Both the position numbers and the translations under genes were made by a program. Positions 18,658 to 26,535 of a stretch of DNA of 64,000 nucleotides are shown piece after piece (the stretch's first letter is position 1; the number at the start of each line of letters is the position of its first letter). This DNA comes from Lacisediminihabitans changchengi (GTDB taxonomy: Bacteria; Actinomycetota; Actinomycetes; Actinomycetales; Microbacteriaceae), in NCBI RefSeq assembly GCF_016634425.1, contig NZ_JAEPES010000006.1:1-64000 (forward strand), read 5' to 3'. Under the pieces are notes generated by a model. The model saw only the letters and a list, made by a program, of their open reading frames with translations. It was not told the origin of the DNA and ran no database searches.

Positions 18658-19585
18658 TTCGCGGCTCATCTTCACCGGCAACGTGATCGTCGACCTGGTC
18701 ATGGCGATTGATCGCGTGCCCGAACCCGGCGGCGACACCATCGCCTCGTCGAGCACCCTCACGGCGGGCGGCGGCTATAACGTGATCGTCGCAACACAGC
18801 GCGATGGTGTGCCGGTGGTCTTCGCCGGCCAATACGGCACCGGACCGTTCGGGGATGTCGTGCGCACCGCCCTGCGCGACAGCGGCGTCGAGGTGGTGCA
18901 GCCCGGTCTCGACTCGATGGACAGCGGCTACTGCGTGGCCCTCGTCGACGCGACCACCGAGCGCACGTTCGTCACCGCGGTCGGAGCTGAGGGGCAGCTC
19001 GATCGCGAGCACCTCGACCGGGTCGCCGTCTCGGCCGACGACATCGTCTACGTCTCGGGCTACAGCCTCGCGCATCCGGTCAACGGAGCCGCGTTGCCCG
19101 GGTGGCTGGAAGAATTGCCGGCCGAGGCCCGGGTGATGCTCGACCCGTCACCGCTGATCGCGGAGCTCGACCCGCAGCTCTTCACTCGTGTGCTCGCCCG
19201 CACCGACATCCTCTCGCTCAACGCCCGCGAGGCCGCGTTGGCGACGGGAACCGATGACCCGGCCGAGTCGCTGCGTCTGCTCGCGTCGAGCATCCGTCGC
19301 GGCGGCCTGGTCATGGTCCGCACCGGAGGTGACGGATGCTGGTTGCTGGGCAGCGGCGTCACCGAACCCACCCGAGTGCCCGGTTTCGTCGTCGAGGCTG
19401 TAGACACCAACGGTGCGGGAGACGCCCACAGCGGTGTCTTCGTGGCAGCTCTTGCCCGAGGCGAGGAGCCGCTCGCGGCCGCGAGTCGCGCAAACGCCGC
19501 TGCGGCGCTCGCGGTGCAGAAGCACGGCCCGGCGACCGCCCCGACTTCCGCCGAGATCGACGCGTTCCTGGAGTCGCGCGGATAG
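18650..19585 (+). CDS. PfkB-family sugar/nucleoside kinase
   Basis: A 311-aa ribokinase-fold kinase. The early TGNVIVDLVM and TAGGGYNVIVA segments bind the sugar, and VDTNGAGDAHSGVF near residue 253 carries the catalytic aspartate and anion hole. The usual GG(N/P)AxN is GGGYNV here. It presumably phosphorylates the sugar or nucleoside released by the operon. The start overlaps the permease gene by eight bases. It is separate from the psuK-like kinase at 51.9 kb. Confidence 0.88.
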   Translation: MSDSRLIFTGNVIVDLVMAIDRVPEPGGDTIASSSTLTAGGGYNVIVATQRDGVPVVFAGQYGTGPFGDVVRTALRDSGVEVVQPGLDSMDSGYCVALVDATTERTFVTAVGAEGQLDREHLDRVAVSADDIVYVSGYSLAHPVNGAALPGWLEELPAEARVMLDPSPLIAELDPQLFTRVLARTDILSLNAREAALATGTDDPAESLRLLASSIRRGGLVMVRTGGDGCWLLGSGVTEPTRVPGFVVEAVDTNGAGDAHSGVFVAALARGEEPLAAASRANAAAALAVQKHGPATAPTSAEIDAFLESRG

Positions 19586-19593
19586 AAGCTTCC

Positions 19594-21471
19594 TCACTGT
19601 TCTCCGGCGGGACGCGATTCGTCGATCTCGCGGATGAGAGTGAGTGCGTCGTATGGCCCGTGGTGTCGTCGGCCGCCGATGAAAAATGTCGGCGTGGAAT
19701 GCACATCCATCAGGTCGGCGTCGATCTGATCGTCACGTACCCGGTTGGCCACTGCGGCCGAGCGCATGTCCTTCTCGAACCGGTCTGCGTCGAGACCGAG
19801 TTCGTTTGCATACGACAGTAGATCGTCGAGTTCCAGAGCGTCTTGGTGGGCGAACATCAGAGGGGCGAACTGGAAGAACTCTCCCTGCAGTGCTGCTGCC
19901 TCACTGGCCCTCGCCGCGAGCAGGGCGTGTTGGTGAACGGTAACGAGTGGGAGGTGTCGCCACACGTATTGAAGTTCGTCACCGAAGTGGGCCCGCACCT
20001 CGTCGATCGACCCGGTGGCGCGCAGACAGAACGGGCATTCGAAGTCACCGTATTCGACCAGCACGAGCGGGGCATCCGTCAGTCCCCTGATGTGGTCGCG
20101 GGTGGGATCGACCGGTCTGGCCAGCACCTGGGTCATCTGGGATGGCGGCTGGAGGCGATCGGCGATGCGGAAGATCGCCCAGCCGAGCAGCAGCGCGATC
20201 AGAGAGGCCGCGAGTACTCCCACGCGCGCCTCGTCTTGAAGGCGACGGTCGGGGATAGCGAGGTCGATGATGAACAGGGAGATGGTGAAGCCGATGCCGG
20301 AGAGCGCTGCTCCGCCGGCCAGCCGACCGAAGGTGATGCCAGGCGCGAGGCTACCGAGTCTCAAGGCCTTCATGGCCGCGGTCGCTCCGGCGATGCCGAC
20401 CAGTTTGCCGATGACCAGCCCCGCGACGATTCCCCAGGTGAGCGGCGAGCCCACCGCCGCGGCAACCGTGTCGCCATCTAATTGCACCCCGGCATTGGCC
20501 AGCGCGAAAATCGGCAGGATGAGAAAGCTGGTGTACGGCGAGTACAACACCCCTAGCCGTTCATTCACGGACACAGACCCGAGGAGTCCCCGAACGGCGG
20601 CCTGGGCGTACGCGGGGTTGGGGGACTGTCGATACGCCCGGCCCAGGGCTGCTGCCCGCTCCACATCCATTCGCCGGGGGGAGTACACCGGGATGAGAAG
20701 GGCAATGGCCACGCCCCCGAGGGTGGGCTGCACCCCCGAGGCGTAGAAAGCGAGCCAGACGATCACCGAAATCACCACGTAGGCGGGGCCTTGGCCGAGC
20801 GGTAGGTACTTGACCGCCCACACCACCACAAGTCCGAGCACCGCGATGACGAGCGGCACGATATTCACGTGATCCGTATAGAACAAAGCGATGACCGCGA
20901 GCGCTCCGATGTCGTCGACCACCGCAAGCGCCAACAGAAAGGTGCGCAAATGGCCGGGCAGCTGCGGTCCGACGATGGCGAGGGCTCCGAGCAGGAACGC
21001 CGTGTCGCTCGAGATCACGACGCCCCAGGCGTGAGTGGTGCCGCCGGTGTGGTTGATCGCGAGAAAGATCAGCGCCGGCACGAGCAACCCGGCGACGGCC
21101 GCAACCACCGGGACGACCGCACGGGAACGGATACTCAGCTCTCCGAGCGTGAATTCCCGCTTGACCTCGAGCCCGACCACGAAGAAGAACAGCGTCATCA
21201 AGCCCTCGTTCACCAGGGAACGGAAGTCGAGGTCGAGCGTCACTCCGCTGATGCGAAGAGCGATCGTCGAGCGCCAGAATTCGTCGTAGGAATTGCTCCC
21301 TGGCCAGTTCGCCCAGATCAGTGCCGCAACGGTGGCGAGCAGCAGCAGCGCGGCCGCGGCCTTCTCGCTGTCGCTGAACCCGCGACGCTGATGTAGCACT
21401 GCGCGAAGCCGAGGGAAACGCGGCGGACGATCGCCCTCAGTCTGCTGGGCTGCGGGGGCCGCTGTCGTCAT
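19594..21471 (-). CDS. nhaA: NhaA Na+/H+ antiporter fused to a DsbA-like domain
   Basis: A 625-aa fusion. Residues about 30-440 are the NhaA antiporter, with 11-12 hydrophobic segments, the ion-binding DD pair in AVVDDIGALAV (about 185-186), and the GKLVG lysine near 356. Residues about 465-625 are a thioredoxin-fold domain with ECPFC (cysteines near 479 and 482) and a helical insert of the DsbA type. The membrane part exports sodium for protons. The thiol domain follows the last helix; its function is unknown, and I recall such fusions from other actinobacteria. Separate transcription unit. Confidence 0.92.
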   Translation of the reverse strand: MTTAAPAAQQTEGDRPPRFPRLRAVLHQRRGFSDSEKAAAALLLLATVAALIWANWPGSNSYDEFWRSTIALRISGVTLDLDFRSLVNEGLMTLFFFVVGLEVKREFTLGELSIRSRAVVPVVAAVAGLLVPALIFLAINHTGGTTHAWGVVISSDTAFLLGALAIVGPQLPGHLRTFLLALAVVDDIGALAVIALFYTDHVNIVPLVIAVLGLVVVWAVKYLPLGQGPAYVVISVIVWLAFYASGVQPTLGGVAIALLIPVYSPRRMDVERAAALGRAYRQSPNPAYAQAAVRGLLGSVSVNERLGVLYSPYTSFLILPIFALANAGVQLDGDTVAAAVGSPLTWGIVAGLVIGKLVGIAGATAAMKALRLGSLAPGITFGRLAGGAALSGIGFTISLFIIDLAIPDRRLQDEARVGVLAASLIALLLGWAIFRIADRLQPPSQMTQVLARPVDPTRDHIRGLTDAPLVLVEYGDFECPFCLRATGSIDEVRAHFGDELQYVWRHLPLVTVHQHALLAARASEAAALQGEFFQFAPLMFAHQDALELDDLLSYANELGLDADRFEKDMRSAAVANRVRDDQIDADLMDVHSTPTFFIGGRRHHGPYDALTLIREIDESRPAGEQ

Positions 21472-21628
21472 GGAGATGTCGCTTTCCTCGAAGGTAGAAC
21501 CGACTCGGTGTACGCCTAATCTAGAGGCCGCACGCGCCGAACGTCGGGGGTAGAACGGTTACACTCGTCGCTTGGCCTCGGGCTGTCGTGCCCGAGCGTC
21601 GCCTACACTTCCACGAAAGCGATCCTCC

Positions 21629-22867
21629 GTGTCTGACCTCCCGCCCCGCGGCCGCGCCGCCGCGCTCCCCGTGCTCGTACGTCACGGGCGGCTGCCGAAG
21701 GCTAACCTCGCGGTGACCATCGTCAAGATCCTGGCCGCCGCTCTGGCCGTCGTGCTGGTGAGCGGAGCATCCGTCGCGGCCATCACGCTCGGCCAGTTTC
21801 AGGGACAGATCAAGAAGGTCCACCTGGTGGGCGAGACCCAGGGCCCGCCGCCCAGCCTCGGAGCGTTCGACGGCGGCTTCAACATACTGATCGTCGGCAG
21901 CGACACCCGCGAGGGTCAGGGCGCCCAGTTCGGCAAGGATGACAGCACTCTCAACGACGTGACGATGCTCGTGCACGTCTCGGAGGACCAGACCAACGCG
22001 GTGGCGGTGAGCATCCCCCGCGACATGGTTGTGCCGATCCCGTCGTGCCCACGCGCGGACGGAAAGGGAAGCTACTCGGCGATGTCTGCGATGCCGATCA
22101 ACAACACCCTCGCCTATGGCGGCCTGCCCTGCACCGTCTTGACGGTGCAGAAGCTCACCGGGCTGAACATCCCCTTTGCCGCACTCATCACCTTTCAAGG
22201 CGTGATCCAGATGTCGGATGCCGTCGGTGGCGTGCCGGTATGCGTCAACGGACCGCTGCAAGACCCATATACGGGTATCGATCTGCCGAAGGCCGGCACA
22301 TACACCCTGCAGGGCGGAGACGCACTGGCCTTCCTGCGCAGCCGGCACGGCGTGGGCGACGGTAGCGATCTCGGCCGCATCAGTTCACAGCAGGTCTACC
22401 TCTCCTCCCTCGTGCGCACGGTGAAAAGCAATAGCACGCTCACCGATTTCGGCAAGCTGTACGCGATCGCGCAGGCAGCAACCAAGAACATGACCCTCTC
22501 GGACAGCCTGTCCAATGTGAACACCATGGTGTCGATGGCTCTGGTACTCAAGGGCATTCCACTCGATCACATCACCTTCGTGCAGTACCCGAGCACGACG
22601 GGGGTCGGCGGGATCTACTCGGGAAAGGTTGCACCCCTCACCGGGCCCGCTACCGCGCTCTTTGCCAAGATTGCGGACGACAAGCCTTTCACCCTCGACT
22701 CCGGAACGGGCCGCGGTTCCGTGACCGATCCCACAGCGCCCACCGCTCCCGCTACACCCTCGGCCGCGGCAACAGCAACGGCAACACCACCTGATTCGGC
22801 TGCTCCGCTGTCAGGAGTGCTCGGTCAGACCGCCGCTGACTACACCTGTTCGAAGGTGAATAAGTAG
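21629..22867 (+). CDS. LytR-CpsA-Psr (LCP) family ligase
   Basis: A 412-aa protein with a basic cytoplasmic start, one membrane helix (about 30-55), then an extracellular LCP domain. Visible LCP motifs are FNILIVGSDTREG, SIPRDMVVPIP and GDALAFLRSRHG with its key arginines. LCP enzymes transfer wall polymers such as teichoic acid or arabinogalactan-like glycans from lipid carriers to peptidoglycan. The C-terminus is a Pro/Ala/Thr-rich tail. I start it at GTG 21629 (MSDLPPRG). tRNA-Ser(GCU) follows downstream. Confidence 0.9.
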   Translation: MSDLPPRGRAAALPVLVRHGRLPKANLAVTIVKILAAALAVVLVSGASVAAITLGQFQGQIKKVHLVGETQGPPPSLGAFDGGFNILIVGSDTREGQGAQFGKDDSTLNDVTMLVHVSEDQTNAVAVSIPRDMVVPIPSCPRADGKGSYSAMSAMPINNTLAYGGLPCTVLTVQKLTGLNIPFAALITFQGVIQMSDAVGGVPVCVNGPLQDPYTGIDLPKAGTYTLQGGDALAFLRSRHGVGDGSDLGRISSQQVYLSSLVRTVKSNSTLTDFGKLYAIAQAATKNMTLSDSLSNVNTMVSMALVLKGIPLDHITFVQYPSTTGVGGIYSGKVAPLTGPATALFAKIADDKPFTLDSGTGRGSVTDPTAPTAPATPSAAATATATPPDSAAPLSGVLGQTAADYTCSKVNK

Positions 22868-22932
22868 TCGGCCAGGCGAGATCCGGGGAGTGAACGCGCT
22901 TCGCGAGTTTTGCTATGCTGGTGAGGTTGCTT

Positions 22933-23021
22933 GGAGCTGTCGCATAGTTCGGCCTAGTGCACCACCCTGCTAAGGTGGAGTACCCGTAAGGGTACCGTGG
23001 GTTCAAATCCCACCGGCTCCG
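22933..23021 (+). tRNA. tRNA-Ser (anticodon GCU), integration target
   Basis: GGAGCTG pairs with the 3' CGGCTCC strand with usual tolerance. The anticodon arm CCACC-CTGCTAA-GGTGG gives GCT. A long variable arm (TACCC/GGGTA) marks a serine tRNA, and GTGGG-TTCAAAT-CCCAC is the T-arm. The last 27 bases are repeated at 37.5 kb, so an integrative element has inserted here and left the tRNA intact. Confidence 0.97.
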
Positions 23022-23024
23022 CAC
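22995..23024 (+). repeat. Left attachment site (attL core)
   Basis: This 30-bp stretch covers the T-arm and acceptor strand of tRNA-Ser(GCU) plus CAC. It is identical to 37494-37523 in the same orientation. Homology stops immediately after the repeat (AAGAAA here, TTCTAA at the right copy). Confidence 0.9.
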
Positions 23025-23050
23025 AAGAAATACCTGGTCAGAGGCGAATT

Positions 23051-24184
23051 CTATTTGTCGACTATTTGTCCTTCTCTGCTCCTATTCGAGATCTCAGGAA
23101 TGCCCCGAGGGTCCTGTGAGGGTCCCGATGCGATCTCATTGAGGCGGCGTAGCGCTTCGATCGTTTGCCGTTCGCCCATAACGTGCGCGTAGACCTTGAG
23201 CACCGTCCGAGGGTCATCGCCCAGCCACTCCGCGACCTGATTGATCGGGATGCCCGCGCGCAGCCACTGGGAGGCGCAATAGTGCCGCAGCATGTGTGGG
23301 CGCTTGCGCGGCGCTGTGACCGACCACTTGATGAAGTGCCGGTAGAGGTTCATGCTCAGTTGCCGCCCTGCTGGACTCGTGAAGAGGTAGTGTTCGGGCC
23401 GCTTGCCTGCTGCCGCCTCGCGTGCGATTTCGCGCGCCCGGTCGGTGAGCGGCACGGCGCGTTCGCCGTTGCTGGTCTTGGGTGCCTTCTCTTCATAGCC
23501 TTGCGATTGCGCGCGTCGTACCCACGCTGCGGGGAATGGCACGTCCTGGAGGTCAGACACCCGCAGCGCACGAGTCTCCGACCAACGCAACCCCGTTAGA
23601 GACGTCCACTCCGTGATCGCGGCGTAATGGTTGGAGGAGGTGCGTTGTTCTTCAAGGGTTGCGGCGAGGCTCTCGGCCGTGAACCATTCGTCGGCCGGCT
23701 TCTGGCTCGCACCCGGCGGCAGCTCGACGCCGCGCACGGGATGCGATGCGACGTACTTCTCACGCATCGCGTAGGTGAAGAGGGCGCTGAGCGACGTGCG
23801 TAATCTGGCGACCGTGGACCGCTCTTTAATCTTGAGCTGGTCGGTGAGGAAGCTCAATACGTCGGCCTCGCTCACCGAACCGATGGGGCGCGCCCTGAGC
23901 TTCGGCGGGAGTGCAGCCAGGTTGTCGCGGTCGGTGCGCTGCGAGTGGGCGGTGACTTGGGATGTGCGCGCGTCAAGGAACTTGCCGACAACCTCCCCTA
24001 ATGGTGTCCTTGCCTTCTTCGGCGGCAGGAACGTACCGAGTTGGAGGGCGCGAATCTGCTCGCGTTCCCAAGTCTCGGCGTCGCCCTTGAGCCGGAATGT
24101 TTGTTGGGCGACGACCTCGCCGCCACTCTTGATCCGCGCCTTCCAGCGCACCGAGCCATCCCTGAGGGTGCGCCGCTCGATCAC
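23051..24184 (-). CDS. int: Tyrosine recombinase (integrase)
   Basis: A 377-aa phage-type integrase. An N-terminal arm-binding AP2-like segment (ERRTLRDGSVRWKARIKSGG) and a core-binding SAM-like domain precede the catalytic domain. Visible catalytic elements are the first arginine in LTGLRWSETRALRVSD, HMLRHYCAS for the H-x-x-R box, and the tyrosine in LKVYAHVMG. It would integrate and excise the element at the tRNA-Ser repeat. It starts at GTG 24184, overlapping the stop of the excisionase-like gene, and its 3' end points at the tRNA. Confidence 0.93.
   Translation of the reverse strand: MIERRTLRDGSVRWKARIKSGGEVVAQQTFRLKGDAETWEREQIRALQLGTFLPPKKARTPLGEVVGKFLDARTSQVTAHSQRTDRDNLAALPPKLRARPIGSVSEADVLSFLTDQLKIKERSTVARLRTSLSALFTYAMREKYVASHPVRGVELPPGASQKPADEWFTAESLAATLEEQRTSSNHYAAITEWTSLTGLRWSETRALRVSDLQDVPFPAAWVRRAQSQGYEEKAPKTSNGERAVPLTDRAREIAREAAAGKRPEHYLFTSPAGRQLSMNLYRHFIKWSVTAPRKRPHMLRHYCASQWLRAGIPINQVAEWLGDDPRTVLKVYAHVMGERQTIEALRRLNEIASGPSQDPRGIPEISNRSREGQIVDK
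23103..23126 (+). repeat. Left copy of 24-bp arm-like repeat
   Basis: This 24-bp sequence (CCCCGAGGGTCCTGTG, then AGGGTCCC) lies inside the 3' end of int, about 80 bases from the attL core. A copy differing at one base and in the same orientation lies at 37357-37380, about 113 bases from the right core. The placement suits accessory (arm-type) integrase or excisionase binding sites. Confidence 0.6.
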
Positions 24185-24393
24185 CTGCTGCCCCGGGGGT
24201 GAGCGAGCGCCTCGATGGCTGCCGCGGGATAGAGGCGGCGACTGCCCGCAGAGACTGGCTCCACTGGAGAACGCCCCGCCTTCACCAGTCGCCCCAGCGT
24301 GGACGGGTGCACCCGCAGTGCTGCTGCGGCCTCCGCCTCGGTGAAGAAAAGCCGCTCTTGCCGAGGCGGGTCATCCGCCTTGTGGTCGTCCAT
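24181..24393 (-). CDS. Excisionase-like helix-turn-helix protein
   Basis: A 70-aa MerR/excisionase-type DNA-binding protein. LFFTEAEAAAALRVHPSTLGRLVKAG is a winged-helix turn of the HTH_17 kind, followed by a basic wing and the RLYPAAAIEAL segment. I start it at ATG 24391-24393, where GGGAG is well placed. It overlaps the integrase start by GTGA, so the two are made together. It probably directs excision, or acts as a local repressor. Confidence 0.78.
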   Translation of the reverse strand: MDDHKADDPPRQERLFFTEAEAAAALRVHPSTLGRLVKAGRSPVEPVSAGSRRLYPAAAIEALAHPRGSR

Positions 24394-24431
24394 TGCGCAT
24401 CGTCTCCCATCCAACGCATGTATATGCTCTT

Positions 24432-24459
24432 ACACGCGATTAGAGCACAAATTGCGTGT
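24432..24459. promoter_or_regulatory. Inverted repeat in divergent promoter region
   Basis: ACACGC at 24432-24437 and GCGTGT at 24454-24459 are inverted. A looser direct repeat (TGTATATGC and TGTATGTGC) flanks them. This AT-rich gap separates the leftward xis-int unit from the rightward gene at 24506, so it could be an operator controlling excision. Weak evidence. Confidence 0.35.
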
Positions 24460-24505
24460 ATGTGCAAGACCACGCTCATGGTGAGTTCCCCGATACAATT
24501 CGAGC

Positions 24506-25219
24506 GTGAGCAACTCGAACCCGCCGTCTGCGAATCAGAGCGACGACGGTCTGATTCGACCGGAGGATCTACCGGGCGGTTGGTACCTTCCCACGAGGTT
24601 CCCTGGTGAGCGCAGCGACGACGCGAGCGCCCAGATCGACGAGATTCTGGGATACGACGACTGGGCTGCTACCGGCTCCCGCGCTGAAGTCGTACCCGAA
24701 TCCGAGCAGAACGAGACCGTCGACGGCTGCTGGCGCTATATCGAGCACGCTGCAACCCACACGCGCGTCTTCATTCGGCTGCAACGTCAGACCTACGCAG
24801 TGCCGGAGGAGGTGCGCATCACGGGAGTCGTCTATCTACCGTGGCGGCCGGGCGATCCCATCACCAGCAAGCTGTTGCGCGAGTTGCCGACGGCTCAGAT
24901 CGAAGCTGCAATCAGCAAGCGCCTGTTCGCTATGAACCGCGAGCACACCATCACCGGGGGAAAGATCGTTCTGCCGAGCGGAAGGAAGATCGAGGAACGC
25001 GACTTGCTCAAGCCACTCGGGGGCACCGCGAAGCAGGACGCCGAATTCTACGAGCGCGTCGCGCTCCAGCATGGGTGCCTCACACAGCGGGGCGACAAGA
25101 ACCCCAGCGCGACCATCGCGCAAATCAACGGCGTCGCCCTCACCACCGCACAGGGCTGGGTAGCCAAAGCCCGAGCTCGGGGGCTGCTTCCTCCGGGACG
25201 CCGCGGACGTGCCGGCTAG
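24506..25219 (+). CDS. Hypothetical protein with C-terminal HTH-like tail
   Basis: A 237-aa soluble protein I do not recognise by function. The N-terminal 50 residues are acidic and low-complexity. The middle (about 75-150) has alternating strand and helix character and contains ITGVVYLPWRPGDPITSKLL. The last 55 residues, FYERVALQHGC to LLPPGRRGRAG, resemble a small helix-turn-helix segment (ATIAQINGVALTTAQGWVAKARARG). From memory, such tails recur in uncharacterised proteins of actinobacterial integrative elements. It is divergent from xis-int, so it may regulate the element. GTG start; no membrane segments. Confidence 0.6.
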   Translation: MSNSNPPSANQSDDGLIRPEDLPGGWYLPTRFPGERSDDASAQIDEILGYDDWAATGSRAEVVPESEQNETVDGCWRYIEHAATHTRVFIRLQRQTYAVPEEVRITGVVYLPWRPGDPITSKLLRELPTAQIEAAISKRLFAMNREHTITGGKIVLPSGRKIEERDLLKPLGGTAKQDAEFYERVALQHGCLTQRGDKNPSATIAQINGVALTTAQGWVAKARARGLLPPGRRGRAG

Positions 25220-25265
25220 CGTTCCGGGTCGACAACATTCGTGTTCCTGCTTCGCGAGGGTCGGG

Positions 25266-26525
25266 TCACGGGACGTGGAAGATTGGGCCGCGTCTGTGCC
25301 ATTTCGCGTGCTTGTTGCCAAGGTCTGTTGCCGCCAGAGAAAGAATGCGGTCGGAAGCACCGAGGTATGACAAGAGCGCAAGGGCCAACATGATCCGGTT
25401 GGCGCGTCGCGTCGCGCGCAGCAGCGCATCATCCGTCCAGATTCCCGATTTTCCAGAACCGTGGGCGATGGCATTTCGAATTTCCATGAAGGCGGGAACC
25501 CACGTGTCAGCCTCAAGGAACGCGTTGCCAAGGACGATCGGACCCAGCCGACGGACCATCTCGTCGATCTTGGCGCGAAGAGGTGTCGCGTTCAAAGTGC
25601 CTTTTACCGCCTGAAGCAACGCTGTCTTTACAACTGGATCGATTGCGGTCGAGTCGATAGCGTCCGCGGCGGCGATCACATCTGCCTTACTGAATCGTCG
25701 GGGCAACCTCCTAGACAAGCTGAGCAGGCGGTCCAGAGCAGCAGCGCTCACCGCCAGATCCGCCTCAACCAAACTCGGTGGCGCATAATTCAATGCGGCA
25801 GCGATCTCGGTGACGGGTCGCAATTTCTTCCGTGCTTCCCACCAGCGTGCGACCCCTATGGCAGCGCCTGGTCCCGTCAGAGAGATGAACGGCCGACTTT
25901 CACGGTGGACGGGCGGCATTGCGCGCGGGAAGCGGACGCGGCCGTGGACAACGGCGACCTCTCCGGAGCAGGTCTTTACGTTCAGGGCACCACGTCCGCT
26001 CGGCTCGTCCACAAGGAAGGTGAGAAGGTCCTGAAACGCAGCGAGATGTGTATCAAATTCGTCGAGCGGGGCGCATTCGGCGGAGCTGATCGTCATCGAC
26101 GTGCCATCGACCGCGATGACGAGAGTCATTGGGCGTGCATGATCCAAGGTAGGGATCGTGAGCGGCCCAACCGCGGTCGGTGCGATCCCTTTCTTCAGCG
26201 GTGTGCAAGCGATCGCGAGGTGTTCAAACGTGGCTGATACCTCGGCGACAAGTTCAGGTATATCGTCGACGCCAACCCAGATCTGGTCGACCTGAAAGTC
26301 CGTTGGTCCCATCGCTTGACCGCTCAGGACCGCTTGCACTCCGTTCAGTTCTGTTCGCAGCTTCACTCCGGGACTGACGGAGTTGTATGGGAAGCCGCTT
26401 GCCTTGCGAAGCATCAGACGATCTTCGACCACGATAGTCTCGGCCAGCTCAGCGTTCGTTCGACCCTCGATGATGATCGTGAGGCTCGGTACCGGCCATG
26501 GGAAGTCTGAGGCAAACAGCGTCAT
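25266..26525 (-). CDS. HEPN-domain protein, ApeA-like candidate RNase
   Basis: A 419-aa soluble protein. The C-terminal helical domain carries the HEPN catalytic pattern R-N-x-x-x-H as EIRNAIAHGSG (Arg350, His355), followed by paired helices ending LALALLSYLGAS. The N-terminal ~200 residues are beta-rich and end in FQDLLTFLVDEPSGRGAL, resembling the sensor half of ApeA proteins. ApeA-type HEPN proteins cause abortive infection by cutting RNA (family knowledge). It is the last gene of a four-gene leftward operon, 10 bases after the helicase stop. The ApeA assignment is by resemblance only. Confidence 0.65.
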   Translation of the reverse strand: MTLFASDFPWPVPSLTIIIEGRTNAELAETIVVEDRLMLRKASGFPYNSVSPGVKLRTELNGVQAVLSGQAMGPTDFQVDQIWVGVDDIPELVAEVSATFEHLAIACTPLKKGIAPTAVGPLTIPTLDHARPMTLVIAVDGTSMTISSAECAPLDEFDTHLAAFQDLLTFLVDEPSGRGALNVKTCSGEVAVVHGRVRFPRAMPPVHRESRPFISLTGPGAAIGVARWWEARKKLRPVTEIAAALNYAPPSLVEADLAVSAAALDRLLSLSRRLPRRFSKADVIAAADAIDSTAIDPVVKTALLQAVKGTLNATPLRAKIDEMVRRLGPIVLGNAFLEADTWVPAFMEIRNAIAHGSGKSGIWTDDALLRATRRANRIMLALALLSYLGASDRILSLAATDLGNKHAKWHRRGPIFHVP

Positions 26526-26535
26526 GCGGCTTGTT

